DNA of 64,000 nucleotides. Source: JAIRNF01 sp031551125. GTDB taxonomy: Bacteria; Bacteroidota; Bacteroidia; Bacteroidales; UBA932. The stretch lies in contig JAVBOB010000023.1 of NCBI GenBank assembly GCA_031551125.1, forward strand, positions 1 through 64,000, given 5' to 3'. The position numbers and the translations under genes were made by a program. Below the pieces are notes generated by a model. That model did no database searches and was not told the origin of the DNA. It saw only the letters and a list, made by a program, of their open reading frames with translations. Positions within the stretch are counted from its first letter, which is position 1. Every line of letters starts with the position of its first letter. Shown piece by piece: positions 42,346 through 51,414 of this stretch.

Positions 42346-43560
42346 ATGAAAAACCAAATCTTCCTATTGGCGTTGAGCCTTTTTGTATTCTCGTCATGCT
42401 GCGGACAAGGCAGCAGGGGTGAAAAAGCAAACCAACCTTATCCGGCCATACAAGCATTGGCTGACAGCGTGCAAAAGAAATATGTACCCGATAGACGGGT
42501 TGATGTATTCGATGTTGAGGTTGCCGACCTCAACGGAACTCCCATATTGAAAGGCTTTACCAGCGTTGATGCTGCTAAACAGGAGCTATTAGAGCTGGCT
42601 AGAAAAGAAAACGCAGCAGTAGTTGATAGCCTTACCTTACTTCCCGATGCCGGATTTGAAGGAAAAACCTATGGCGTAATAACGCTTTCGGTTGCAACAT
42701 TGCAAACAAAAGCTTCTTACTCGGCCGAAATGGCAACACAGGCCCTTATGGGGATGCCTGTACAAGTATTGCAAAAGGAAGGCTGGTGGCGTATTCGTAC
42801 TGCCGATGGGTACATTGGATGGACACCTTCCGGTTCTTTCCAGCAAATGACTAAAGACGAGTTCAACGCGTGGACCAGCGCTAAAAAGATAGTATTCACC
42901 AGTCTTTACGGTATGTCATATCAAGATGCTAACGAAAACAGCCCTATGGTGTCTGACCTTGTAGCCGGAGATATGATGAAGCTGGAAGGTGATACCGGAC
43001 GTTTCTACAAAGTGTCATATCCCGATGGTCGTATAGCGTATGTGTTGAAGCAGCAAAGCAAACCAATGGGAGAGTGGCTGGCATCGCTTCAGCTGACCGA
43101 AGAAAATATTATTAAGAAGGCCCGTACAATGTTGGGCGTTCCTTACATTTGGGGCGCAACGTCAACAAAAGCGGTTGATTGCAGCGGCTTTACCAAAACA
43201 ATTTTCTTCCTGAACGGAGTAATCCTTTCTCGTGATGCATCTCAGCAAGCCTATACCGGTATTCCTGTTGATATTAGCAACGGGTACAGCAACCTTCGTC
43301 CCGGTGATTTGATGTTCTTTGGACAAAAGGCCGAAAACGGAAAGAAAGAGCGTGTTGGACACGTTGCGATTTACATAGGCAATAATGAGTTTATACACTC
43401 CGCCGGACGGGTGAAGATAAATAGCCTCGATTCTACAAAAACCAACTACGATAAGGCTAATACTAACCGCTTTATTCGTGCGGCACGTGTTATCGGTGCA
43501 GTTGATACGAAAGGTATCTGGTCTATCCAAAAGAATCCTATGTACCAAGTACAAGAATAA
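42346..43560 (+). CDS. NlpC/P60 (C40) peptidoglycan endopeptidase lipoprotein with SH3 domains
   Basis: The 404-residue protein has a lipoprotein-type signal (FSSCC, Cys18 or Cys19). SH3b-like domains follow (about 110-180 and 185-245, for example VLQKEGWWRIRTADGYIGW). The C-terminal NlpC/P60 domain has catalytic Cys in VDCSGFTKTIFF, His in VGHVAIYIG and a third polar residue in FIHSAGRVKINS. Family members cleave gamma-D-Glu-L-diamino acid bonds in murein. Next comes a dipeptide epimerase gene, suggesting uptake and use of the released L-Ala-D-Glu. It is probably periplasmic. Confidence 0.93.
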   Translation: MKNQIFLLALSLFVFSSCCGQGSRGEKANQPYPAIQALADSVQKKYVPDRRVDVFDVEVADLNGTPILKGFTSVDAAKQELLELARKENAAVVDSLTLLPDAGFEGKTYGVITLSVATLQTKASYSAEMATQALMGMPVQVLQKEGWWRIRTADGYIGWTPSGSFQQMTKDEFNAWTSAKKIVFTSLYGMSYQDANENSPMVSDLVAGDMMKLEGDTGRFYKVSYPDGRIAYVLKQQSKPMGEWLASLQLTEENIIKKARTMLGVPYIWGATSTKAVDCSGFTKTIFFLNGVILSRDASQQAYTGIPVDISNGYSNLRPGDLMFFGQKAENGKKERVGHVAIYIGNNEFIHSAGRVKINSLDSTKTNYDKANTNRFIRAARVIGAVDTKGIWSIQKNPMYQVQE

Positions 43561-43566
43561 TTGTAA

Positions 43567-43637
43567 ATTGATTATTGAATATTTTCCATTGAAGTAATTT
43601 TCAATAATCAATAAAAAATATTCAATCAAAAGAATAA
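43567..43637. repeat. Family I palindrome
   Basis: Perfect 13-bp arms attgattattgaa (43567-43579) and ttcaataatcaat (43600-43612), with a further ttgatt/aatcaa match outside, fill the gap between the C40 peptidase and the epimerase genes. Related arms are at 29651-29795 and a half copy is at 52573. Confidence 0.8.
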
Positions 43638-43654
43638 CCTAACACAACATAACC

Positions 43655-44812
43655 ATGTCACAGAGCAGACGTAACTTTTTAAAAAGCGCAGCCTTAGCTG
43701 CTGTTGGTACAGGCTTAGCCGCAAGCACTCCTTTTAGCAGCGTTTTTGCACAAACCAGCAAAAAAAAATCGCAGCTGGGAAGCGGTAAAATGAAGCTTAC
43801 TTGGAAAAAGTATGATTTAGAGTTAAGACATGTATTTACCATTGCTAACTACTCGCGTACCTCAACACCCGATGTGCTTGTTGAAATTGAGTACGATGGC
43901 GTGGTTGGCTACGGCGAAGCATCGTTGCCACCATACCTTGGCGAAACACCTGAATCGGTGATGGCTTTTCTTCAAAAGGTAGACTTGGGGCAATTCAGGA
44001 GTCCGTTTGAGATGGATGATATCCTTACCTATGTTGACAATATTACTGCATATAATACAGCTGCTAAAGCTTCTGTCGATATCGCACTGCATGACTTGGT
44101 AGGTAAGCTAATAGGTGCTCCGTGGTTTAGAATGTGGGGTCTTGATAAGGAAAAAACTCCGTCAACAACTTTCACCATTGGTATTGATACCGACGAGGTG
44201 GTGAAGCAAAAAACGCGTGAGGTTGTTGATGATTTCAATATTCTTAAAGTAAAGTTAGGGCGCCCGGCTACAGATAAGCAAATGATTACCGCTATTCGTA
44301 CCGTAACCGATAAGCCTATTGCTGTTGATGCCAACCAAGGCTGGAAAGATAAACATCAGGCGCTTGAGATGATAAACTGGTTGAACGAGCGTAATATAGT
44401 TATGATTGAACAGCCTATGCCTAAGTGGAATCTTGATGATACGGCTTGGTTGTTGGAACGTAGCCCGCTTCCTATTTATGCCGATGAGTCGTTCCAACGT
44501 CTTCCCGATGTGCTGAAGTTTAAGGGGGTATTCTCGGGTGTAAACATTAAGCTGATGAAGTGTACCGGTTTGCGCGAAGCGTGGAAAATTGTAACCGTTG
44601 CCCGTGCGCTTAACATGAACGTGATGATTGGCTGTATGACCGAAACGTCATGCGCTATTTCGGCTGCTACGCAGCTATCACCTGTTGTTGACTTTGCCGA
44701 TTTGGATGGCGCGTTGCTTATTAAGAACGATTGCTTTAAGGGTGCAACCGTAGTAAACGGGAAAATGGTATTGCCCGAAACACCCGGTATTGGCGTTGAA
44801 AAGTTAGCGTAG
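43655..44812 (+). CDS. Dipeptide (L-Ala-D/L-Glu-type) epimerase
   Basis: The 385-residue enolase-superfamily protein has a Tat-like twin-arginine signal (SRRNFLKSAALAAVG, residues 4-18), unusual for this normally cytoplasmic enzyme. The catalytic barrel has FNILKVKLGRPATDKQ with the K-x-K pair, then PIAVDANQGW, IEQPMPKWN and ADES metal ligands, and NIKLMKCTGL with the second lysine. It is likely an epimerase of L-Ala-D-Glu or related dipeptides from murein. Together with the C40 peptidase upstream it suggests periplasmic murein-peptide processing. Confidence 0.9.
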   Translation: MSQSRRNFLKSAALAAVGTGLAASTPFSSVFAQTSKKKSQLGSGKMKLTWKKYDLELRHVFTIANYSRTSTPDVLVEIEYDGVVGYGEASLPPYLGETPESVMAFLQKVDLGQFRSPFEMDDILTYVDNITAYNTAAKASVDIALHDLVGKLIGAPWFRMWGLDKEKTPSTTFTIGIDTDEVVKQKTREVVDDFNILKVKLGRPATDKQMITAIRTVTDKPIAVDANQGWKDKHQALEMINWLNERNIVMIEQPMPKWNLDDTAWLLERSPLPIYADESFQRLPDVLKFKGVFSGVNIKLMKCTGLREAWKIVTVARALNMNVMIGCMTETSCAISAATQLSPVVDFADLDGALLIKNDCFKGATVVNGKMVLPETPGIGVEKLA

Positions 44813-44824
44813 TATTTCATAAAG

Positions 44825-44900
44825 CACGTCATTGCGAGCGAAGCGAAGCAATCCGTTGAAATTAGACAGATTACTTTGGCAAACGCCTCGCAATGACGTG
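44825..44900. repeat. Family C full palindrome
   Basis: Ends cacgtcattgcgag (44825-44838) and ctcgcaatgacgtg (44887-44900) are perfect over 14 bp, with inner words cgaagcgaagcaatccgttg and aaacgcctcgc. It lies after the epimerase gene. Confidence 0.9.
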
Positions 44901-44915
44901 TTTTGCCAGCGAGTA

Positions 44916-45009
44916 CCCCCAACCCCCTAATGGGGACTTTGGCTTGTGCAAATGATTTGCTGAAACTTCTTGTGGTAACCCAAGTCCCCTTTAGGGGATT
45001 TAGGGGTTG
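44916..45009. repeat. Family D palindrome (long copy)
   Basis: Left arm caaccccctaatggggactt faces aagtcccctttaggggattt followed by aggggttg. It follows the family C copy in the same gap before the transglutaminase-like gene. Confidence 0.8.
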
Positions 45010-45084
45010 ATTAAAACGGAAGCGCGCAAGTTGAAATAGCAAGCGAATTAAAATATAGTATTCCAACCTAACCTAATACTTACC

Positions 45085-46521
45085 ATGAAAAAGCTACTCT
45101 TCCCTTTTATATTAGCCTGTGCTTTTGCATGTAATAGTGGAACCGAGAAGGTTACGCCTGCACAAATTGATGGAGCAAAGCTTGCGGGCAACTTTACGGA
45201 AGCCAAGCATCTGATTGATGTATATCTTGCTCAGGATTCTATTATTCCTTCTCAACTTTACGATTTGTATGCCCAAAAGGATACAATGAACAGAATTGCT
45301 ATTGACTTTCGAAAAACGAAGGAAAATGTGCTGGAATACATAAAGAAATACTATCCGGAGGTAACTGATGATATGCTGGCGAAATGGGAGGAAGCAAAGG
45401 AGCTGGAATCAATGATTATTGATGGACAGAAGCGTTACTTCAACTCTGCCGCCCGCAATCTTTTCCGTCTGAATAAAGAGGCAAAAGAAAAGAAGATTAC
45501 GGTAGATGGTGGAGCTGCAACGGATAACGTGGAGGAGGTTCTGAAAGCTCATCTTCCGGAAGTGGTGGCTGCGCTTTCAAAAAATGGAAAAACACAGGAT
45601 AAACCTGTGAAAATGAAGGTACGCTATAAGGTTACGCTTGAGGCTAACGCCATACCCGCGGGAGAAGTGGTACGTTGCTGGTTGCCCTATCCGCGTGAGG
45701 ATAACCGCCGCCAAACCAACGTAAAGCTGCTTGCCGTAAATAGCGATAGCTATACCATTGCTCCGTCAACCTATCCGCAACGCACGCTGTACATGCAGAA
45801 AGCTACGGAGAAGGATAAGCCACTGGAGTTTTCGCTGGAGTTTACCTACGATTCCGCACCCGAATGGTTCAACCTGTCGGCCGATAAGATAAAGCCTTAC
45901 AACACCGAAAGCGAGCTGTATAAAACATATACTGCTGAGCGTAATACTCATATCATATTTACCGATAAGATAAAAGAAGTATCTGCACAGGTGGTGGGCG
46001 ATGAACCCAACCCTTACCTTAAGGTGAAGAAGATTTTTAATTGGATAAACGATAGCTTCCCATGGGCTAGCGCTCGCGAGTACTCTACCATACCTAATAT
46101 TCCCGAGTACGTGCTGGAAAATAAGCATGGCGATTGCGGGCAGGTAAGCCTTTTATTTATTACGCTGGCACGTTATAACGGCATTCCGGCTAAGTGGCAA
46201 AGCGGTTTTATGATGCACCCTAAAGGTCTGAATTTGCATGATTGGGCTGAGGTTTACTTTGAAGGTATTGGCTGGGTTCCGGTTGACCAGTCGTTTGGGC
46301 GCAAGGATTTCAGCACGGATGAGAATGTGAAAAACTTTTTCTCAAACGGCATTGATGCCTACCGCTGGATTGTAAATGATGATTATTCTCAGCCCCTATA
46401 TCCCGCAAAAACATATCTGCGCAGCGAAACAGTCGATTTCCAACGCGGCGAGCTGGAGTGGCGTGGCGGAAACATTTACTTCAACAAGTGGGATTGGCAC
46501 ATTGATGTGGAATACTTGTAG
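45085..46521 (+). CDS. Transglutaminase-like lipoprotein
   Basis: The 478-residue protein has a lipoprotein signal with lipobox AFAC (Cys16). Residues 20-170 are mostly helical, 185-275 look like a beta-sandwich domain (VRYKVTLEANAIPAGEVVRC), and 300-420 is the transglutaminase core with Cys in NKHGDCGQVSLLFITL, His in LHDWAEVYFEG and Asp in WVPVDQSFG. Such papain-fold proteins usually cut or cross-link peptides. It follows the C40 peptidase and epimerase genes; a role in peptide trimming in the periplasm is plausible but not shown. Confidence 0.88.
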   Translation: MKKLLFPFILACAFACNSGTEKVTPAQIDGAKLAGNFTEAKHLIDVYLAQDSIIPSQLYDLYAQKDTMNRIAIDFRKTKENVLEYIKKYYPEVTDDMLAKWEEAKELESMIIDGQKRYFNSAARNLFRLNKEAKEKKITVDGGAATDNVEEVLKAHLPEVVAALSKNGKTQDKPVKMKVRYKVTLEANAIPAGEVVRCWLPYPREDNRRQTNVKLLAVNSDSYTIAPSTYPQRTLYMQKATEKDKPLEFSLEFTYDSAPEWFNLSADKIKPYNTESELYKTYTAERNTHIIFTDKIKEVSAQVVGDEPNPYLKVKKIFNWINDSFPWASAREYSTIPNIPEYVLENKHGDCGQVSLLFITLARYNGIPAKWQSGFMMHPKGLNLHDWAEVYFEGIGWVPVDQSFGRKDFSTDENVKNFFSNGIDAYRWIVNDDYSQPLYPAKTYLRSETVDFQRGELEWRGGNIYFNKWDWHIDVEYL

Positions 46522-46526
46522 AAGTT

Positions 46527-46636
46527 GATATGCGTATTAAGACATGAGATAATAGAAAGAGCGACATAGCTGAAATGTCGCTCTTTCTGTATAAGTAAAA
46601 GTTATCTCAAGTCGCATATCGCAATACTCACATCTA
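46527..46636. repeat. Family A palindrome around a terminator hairpin
   Basis: Left arm gatatgcgtattaagacatg faces ttatctcaagtcgcatatcg followed by caatactcacat. The arms bracket the strong hairpin at 46554-46588. It sits between convergent genes. Confidence 0.75.
46554..46588. terminator. Bidirectional terminator hairpin inside a family A repeat
   Basis: Perfect 13-bp arms agaaagagcgaca and tgtcgctctttct with a nine-base loop lie between the convergent transglutaminase-like and aspartyl-protease genes. Confidence 0.7.
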
Positions 46637-46643
46637 TCTCAAA

Positions 46644-47813
46644 TCATCTCTTTTCCATTACCACTTCTTGCACTTCTCCTTCGTCGTTTCTAATGGTTAG
46701 CGTAACCTTTTCTTTGTCTTTCGGTATTCGGGGTTTACTTAGTAGATCGCATATAGGAGTGTTTTCACAGCTCACACCATCAACAGCAATAATATAATCA
46801 CCGGGTTTTACATTTTTCATGGAGCCATCCCAAACAATACCTACGGACATTTTTCCGTTTCTCAGGCTGGGGTTGAGTGGCCAATACTTTTCGTAAGCGT
46901 TGGTTTGTTGTGAGTAAGGGTCAAGGTAGAATTTTTTGTTTTTGTAGTCAATGGTTACAACGCCATACTTAAACAGCTGTGTCCCCATTCGGGAGTTGCT
47001 ACCGTTACCTGTGTCGGAGACAACGTTGGAAAGTGTGGTATTGCCAACCTTCATTTCAGGGATAAGTAGCTTATATATTATTGTGTTATCGGCAGTACCG
47101 AACATTCCCATTGTTATACTGCCGTGAGAATCATGCAATAGCTGAAACGGGTTATCCTTCTGTAGCTTGTTGAATTGTTCGTTACATACAGTATAAAATC
47201 CGTTATCCCCCGAGTCAAATAGCGCATAACCCTTTGCCTTTCCTTTATATTTAACTTCAACAAGGGGATTGCTTTGTTTGTCCAACTTCAGCTTAGTAGC
47301 GTATTTTTTATTTAAGTTCAGCTTACTTTTATCGTCGGTAATGATAATAGTACTATCGGCTGTTGAGAATTGCACAATGGAGTTTCGAAGCATGTTACTC
47401 CCAATTAGTCCATCGACATTAAAACATGCGAAAATGAAAAAGCTGTTATCGAATACCAACGCCGGAACGTTGTCGAATGTTACGTCTTTCAGCTTCAGCC
47501 CGGATACGGAGGCAACAATCGTAGAATCTTGTTTCCCGCTTTGGTCGTTGACCAATACTTTTGACAGCGTGCTAATATTGCACTCATCAGCAAGAGGTTT
47601 GCTGAGGCAAAGCGGAGCGCCCGTGTCAAATATAAACCGTCGGAGTTTGCCACCCAGCTCTACCTTCACTATTAGCATGTTGTTGTGGTCTTCGTAAGGT
47701 AGCTTAATGAAGTAACCTGCTTGATTGGCACCACCTTGGTTGAAGCTAAGCTCCTGTGCAAAACAGCTACTTGCAATAAGAATAGAAACGATAAGTGCGA
47801 GATACTTTTTCAT
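46644..47813 (-). CDS. Aspartyl protease with C-terminal PDZ domain
   Basis: The 389-residue protein has a signal peptide (about residues 1-20; a lipobox-like SSC is also possible). It has two retropepsin/pepsin-like lobes, each with an aspartate motif: FIFDTGAPL (Asp63) and ALFDSGDNG (Asp200). A PDZ domain follows (about 305-385, NGKMSVGIVWDGSMKNVKPG then DYIIAVDG). The fold therefore supplies two Asp residues in one chain. Proteins of this build are common in Bacteroidota and act in the periplasm or at the surface; the substrate is unknown. Confidence 0.9.
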   Translation of the reverse strand: MKKYLALIVSILIASSCFAQELSFNQGGANQAGYFIKLPYEDHNNMLIVKVELGGKLRRFIFDTGAPLCLSKPLADECNISTLSKVLVNDQSGKQDSTIVASVSGLKLKDVTFDNVPALVFDNSFFIFACFNVDGLIGSNMLRNSIVQFSTADSTIIITDDKSKLNLNKKYATKLKLDKQSNPLVEVKYKGKAKGYALFDSGDNGFYTVCNEQFNKLQKDNPFQLLHDSHGSITMGMFGTADNTIIYKLLIPEMKVGNTTLSNVVSDTGNGSNSRMGTQLFKYGVVTIDYKNKKFYLDPYSQQTNAYEKYWPLNPSLRNGKMSVGIVWDGSMKNVKPGDYIIAVDGVSCENTPICDLLSKPRIPKDKEKVTLTIRNDEGEVQEVVMEKR

Positions 47814-47828
47814 GGCTCAACATTTTGG

Positions 47829-48031
47829 TATCATGATACACGACACATGAATCACGAAATGAAACTATTGTGTGTTTTCAAAAATGGTAATATGTGCAAA
47901 TTAAGCAATCTGCCCAAATTAGGGATGTTGGTTTCGCTGCTCTACGAGTCGTTTCGCTCGCAATTACAATTCTTTCTATGCTCCGGTGAGCACAGCATGT
48001 CGTGTGTCATAATACGTGCATCGTGATTCAA
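47829..48031. repeat. Degenerate family B palindrome with a family C remnant inside
   Basis: Arms near 47829-47858 (tatcatgatacacgacacat) and 48001-48031 (gtcgtgtgtcataatacgtg) are family B. Between them, tttcgctgctctacgagtcg then tttcgctcgcaattac resembles a broken family C arm. It lies upstream of the aspartyl protease and downstream of cysS. Confidence 0.55.
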
Positions 48032-48038
48032 GAAAAAT

Positions 48039-49568
48039 CTACCCGATCTCCCACTCAAAGCCGTCTTTAGTATCTTTTACCACAACGCCTAGCCTTGTCA
48101 GCTCATTACGAATACGGTCGGATGTATCAAAATCCTTGTTTGCTTTGGCCTGCTTGCGCAGGTTTAGGATGAAGTCAATCAAGTCAGCGGTCAGCTGGTT
48201 GTTTCCGCTTTCCGTTTTCTCGTTGCAAATCCCCAGAATATCGAATACTACCGAATGGTACAGCAATTTCATTCGCTCTAAATCGGCGGCAGAAATTTGT
48301 TCTTTTCCTTCGTTAACGGAGTTAATGGCGCGTACACCGTCAAACAGTACCGATATGGCTATGGGGCTGTTTAAATCATCATTTAGCGCATCAAAACAGG
48401 CCTTTTCCAGCTCGGCAACATTGATAGTTGATTTATCCGACGGTTTCAGCTTATCAAGCGTTTCTACGGCTTTTAGTAAGCGTTGCATTCCTTTTTCTGC
48501 AGCCTGTAACGCCTCATTTGAAAAATCGAGCGTGCTGCGGTAGTGCGCTTGCAGAATAAAGAAGCGAATAGTCATTGGGCTGTATGCCTGTTGCAGCAGC
48601 TGGTGCGAGCCGGTAAACAGTTGTTCAAGCGTAATGAAGTTGCCCAACGATTTTCCCATCTTTTGCCCGTTGATGGTAATCATGTTGTTGTGCATCCAGT
48701 AGCGCACCGCTTCTTTCCCATCGGCAGCAACGTTTTGAGCAATTTCACATTCGTGGTGAGGGAACATTAAATCCATTCCTCCACCGTGAATATCGAACGT
48801 TTCACCGAGGTACTTTGTACTCATGGCTGAGCATTCTAAGTGCCAGCCTGGAAAGCCAAGTGAAGTGAAACTTCTTTTTTTTGCCTGGCCATTTTTATAT
48901 TTCTCGCCACTTTTGTAACTAATATGCGCTTTCCAACGCATAATATGTTCGGGTGCTGCTTTTTTCCACAAAGCAAAGTCAAATGGGTTGCGCTTGTCGC
49001 TTTGCCCGTCAAGGTTGCGGGTGTTGGCCTGCAAGTCATCGAGTACGCGTCCAGACAGCTTACCGTATTGGTATTTCTTGCTGTACGCTTCAACGTCAAA
49101 ATATACCGAGCCGTTTACCACGTATGCGTAGCCATGCTCAAGTATTTTTTTTATCAGCTCAATTTGCTCAATAATATGTCCGGAGGCACGAGGTTCTATA
49201 CTGGGTGGTTGAACATTGAGGCTATCCATAGCCCGCTGGTAGCGTAATGTGTAGTATTGCACTATCTCCATTGGCTCCAGCTCGTCAAGCCGTGCTTTTT
49301 TAGCAATCTTATCATCTCCCTCGTCAGCATCGTTTTCCAAGTGGCCTACATCGGTTATGTTGCGCACATAACGTACTTTGTAACCGAGATGCTTTAGGTA
49401 GCGGAACAGCAAATCAAACGTAATGGCCGGACGGGCGTGTCCCAAGTGTGGGTCGCCGTACACCGTAGGACCGCACACGTAAAGTCCTACATGCGGAGGA
49501 TGTATGGGGTTAAACTCCTCTTTCTTACGGCTAAGCGTATTGTGTATGGTGAGCTTCTGTTCGGTCAT
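48039..49568 (-). CDS. cysS: Cysteinyl-tRNA synthetase
   Basis: The frame reaches 49619, but ATG 49568 (MTEQKLTIHNTLSRKKEEF) is the real start, giving 509 residues. The class I motifs are PTVYGDPHLGHAR (HLGH at 41-44) and NGQKMGKSLGNF (KMSKS-like). VCGPTVYG and the GWHLECSAMS zinc-site region match the family. A DALR-type C-terminal domain follows. It charges tRNA-Cys. A promoter with both consensus boxes ends 21 nt upstream. Confidence 0.96.
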   Translation of the reverse strand: MTEQKLTIHNTLSRKKEEFNPIHPPHVGLYVCGPTVYGDPHLGHARPAITFDLLFRYLKHLGYKVRYVRNITDVGHLENDADEGDDKIAKKARLDELEPMEIVQYYTLRYQRAMDSLNVQPPSIEPRASGHIIEQIELIKKILEHGYAYVVNGSVYFDVEAYSKKYQYGKLSGRVLDDLQANTRNLDGQSDKRNPFDFALWKKAAPEHIMRWKAHISYKSGEKYKNGQAKKRSFTSLGFPGWHLECSAMSTKYLGETFDIHGGGMDLMFPHHECEIAQNVAADGKEAVRYWMHNNMITINGQKMGKSLGNFITLEQLFTGSHQLLQQAYSPMTIRFFILQAHYRSTLDFSNEALQAAEKGMQRLLKAVETLDKLKPSDKSTINVAELEKACFDALNDDLNSPIAISVLFDGVRAINSVNEGKEQISAADLERMKLLYHSVVFDILGICNEKTESGNNQLTADLIDFILNLRKQAKANKDFDTSDRIRNELTRLGVVVKDTKDGFEWEIG

Positions 49569-49588
49569 GCGAAAAAACGTTAGTTCTA

Positions 49589-49619
49589 CAAATATAGGGA
49601 ACAAGGATAAGTTAGACAA
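49589..49619 (-). promoter_or_regulatory. Promoter for cysS
   Basis: On the minus strand TTG (49619-49617), a 20-nt spacer and TATATTTG (49596-49589) match both boxes of the Bacteroidota consensus. The box lies 20 nt before the start codon. Confidence 0.6.
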
Positions 49620-49700
49620 AAGAACAAGAACAAAAAGATACGGATTGAAGTAGCTCCTATATTTTTTCTTTGTTCTATAAATCCTTGCTCTTTGTTCTTA
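49599..49700. repeat. Family E palindrome overlapping the mltG stop codon
   Basis: Words agggaacaaggataagttag and acaaaagaacaagaac face tctttgttctataaatcctt and gctctttgttctta. The right end includes the mltG stop codon (49698-49700). Confidence 0.7.
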
Positions 49701-50741
49701 GCGATAAATCCTGTTTTTGTTAAGCGCTGCTTGGTAGGCCTGTGCGTTTTGGTTATGCTGTGCCAACGTTTTGGCAAAAGCGTGGTAGCCGGAAAAATCC
49801 GACTTAGCGCAAAAGTAGTAGTAATCATGCTTTTCGGCGTTCAGAACGGCATCAATAGCCGCTGTTGACGGAATACAAATAGGACCCGGAGGTAAGCCTG
49901 CGTATTTGTACGTGTTGTATGGCGAGTCAACAGCAGTATGCCTGTCCAACACGCGCTTTATGGTAAAGTCGTTTACAGCATACTTTACTGTAGGGTCGGC
50001 TTGCAGCAGCATTCCGCTTTTCAAACGATTGATATACACCCCTGCAATTTTCGGCATCTCATCAGTCTTTATGGTTTCTTCGGCAACAATAGATGCTATC
50101 GTTATAATTTCCATTCGAGACCACGAGGTTTGCTGCCGTTTTGCCTCACGATCGGCATTCCAAAATCGGTTAGACTCCTTGACCATGCGTTCAATAAAAC
50201 CTTTCGGTGAGGTATTCCAGTAAAACTCGTAGGTGTCAAGAATGCAAATACCAAGTACGTTATTGGCATTTAACCCGTATTCAGCCAGCTGATCGTTGTT
50301 GTAGAAGAAAGCGCATAGCTCAACGGAATCGCATTCAAGGTAGTTGGAAACAATGCCTGCCAGCTTCTCTTTTGTACGGATATTGCCTGCCAACGTAAGG
50401 CGAACAGGGGCTTGGTCGCCAATAGAAAATATACGGATTAGCTTACCGTTGCTCATTCCCGATTTCAGCTTATAGCGACCGGGACGAACGTTGGTGAAGT
50501 TTTTTTGCTTGGCAGCCTTAATAAAGCGGTCTTTGCTTATCAGAACCTTTGCTGTGCTCAGCGAGTCAACCAGCGCATTAAAATCAGAACCGGTGGGGAT
50601 GTAAAGGTAGCGTGCCGATTTTTCATCAACTTTAACGTTACTCCGGTATAGCAGCTGGTAGTAGCTATATCCGAAGTAGGCAACAGGTAATGTAATTATC
50701 AGTATGGCAACAAGCAGGATATTACGTGTTTTCTTTTTCAT
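49698..50741 (-). CDS. mltG: Endolytic murein transglycosylase
   Basis: The 347-residue YceG-fold protein has an N-terminal membrane helix (about residues 7-24), a LysM-like region and the catalytic region EIITIASIVAEETIKTDEMPKIAGVYINRLKSG in pieces: IASIVAEETI with the conserved Glu and the following VYINRL. SPYNTYKYAGLPPGPICIPS matches the family's terminal motif. MltG cleaves nascent glycan strands and sets chain length. The gene is adjacent to cysS on the same strand. Confidence 0.93.
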   Translation of the reverse strand: MKKKTRNILLVAILIITLPVAYFGYSYYQLLYRSNVKVDEKSARYLYIPTGSDFNALVDSLSTAKVLISKDRFIKAAKQKNFTNVRPGRYKLKSGMSNGKLIRIFSIGDQAPVRLTLAGNIRTKEKLAGIVSNYLECDSVELCAFFYNNDQLAEYGLNANNVLGICILDTYEFYWNTSPKGFIERMVKESNRFWNADREAKRQQTSWSRMEIITIASIVAEETIKTDEMPKIAGVYINRLKSGMLLQADPTVKYAVNDFTIKRVLDRHTAVDSPYNTYKYAGLPPGPICIPSTAAIDAVLNAEKHDYYYFCAKSDFSGYHAFAKTLAQHNQNAQAYQAALNKNRIYR

Positions 50742-50766
50742 AGTAAATGAGCTTTTGAGCTTGCCA

Positions 50767-50774
50767 CAAAAGTA
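50767..50774 (-). promoter_or_regulatory. Putative -7 box for mltG
   Basis: On the minus strand it reads TACTTTTG, 26 nt before the mltG start. It lies 13 bp from the opposing box at 50787, so the two divergent promoters overlap. Confidence 0.45.
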
Positions 50775-50786
50775 ATGCTATTTTTT

Positions 50787-50794
50787 TACCTTTG
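50787..50794 (+). promoter_or_regulatory. Putative -7 box for the 50888 gene
   Basis: TACCTTTG matches TAnnTTTG, about 94 nt before the start. A TTG occurs at 50761, three bases farther than ideal. Confidence 0.45.
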
Positions 50795-50887
50795 CACGAT
50801 GTTAATTGTGAGCAAAACTGATGATTAACGGTAGCCGATTGACTTAACCCGTTGAAAAATCGGTGGCCGACATAAAAACTAACGCAC

Positions 50888-51409
50888 ATGACTGATATTT
50901 CAACCCTGATATGGATGGTTGCTCCGGCTTTGCTGGTTGCCCTTACAGCCTATATGCTGATTAAAAAAATGCTTGAGAGCGAGATTAACCGACGAAATGC
51001 GGAGCTGGTTATGAAATCACGCGAGCTAACCTTGACCATGCGCTTACAGGCTTATGAACGGCTGGTGCTGTTGCTGGAGCGTATTACGCTTGAGTCGTTG
51101 GTGCTGAGGGTGCGTAAGCCCGATATGCGTAATCAGGAGCTGCAGCTTGCTTTACTTTCTACCATTCGGGAAGAGTTTGAGCATAACCTTTCGCAGCAGC
51201 TGTACGTGAGCCCTACTGTATGGGAAGCCGTAAAAGTTGCGAAAGAAAGTATTGTTGCTCTGGTGAATGAGGCGGCCATGAAAGTTAAACCTGACGACCC
51301 GTCTATTATAATAGCCCGTACGTTGCTTGAGCAGGCTACAAGTACCAACATGCAAGAGCATACGGAAGCATTGCGATTGTTGAAAAGCGAAGCCAAGAAG
51401 TTGTTTTAA
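50888..51409 (+). CDS. Membrane-anchored coiled-coil protein, function unknown
   Basis: The 173-residue protein has one N-terminal membrane helix (about residues 6-24, LIWMVAPALLVALTAYML) followed by a long, charged, helical region (about 28-170), partly coiled coil. I recognise it as a conserved Bacteroidota protein of unknown function (DUF7935-like, from memory). It is divergent from mltG, with which it shares a promoter region, but this does not fix a role. Its stop is followed by tandem family E repeats. Confidence 0.78.
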   Translation: MTDISTLIWMVAPALLVALTAYMLIKKMLESEINRRNAELVMKSRELTLTMRLQAYERLVLLLERITLESLVLRVRKPDMRNQELQLALLSTIREEFEHNLSQQLYVSPTVWEAVKVAKESIVALVNEAAMKVKPDDPSIIIARTLLEQATSTNMQEHTEALRLLKSEAKKLF

Positions 51410-51414
51410 AAATG

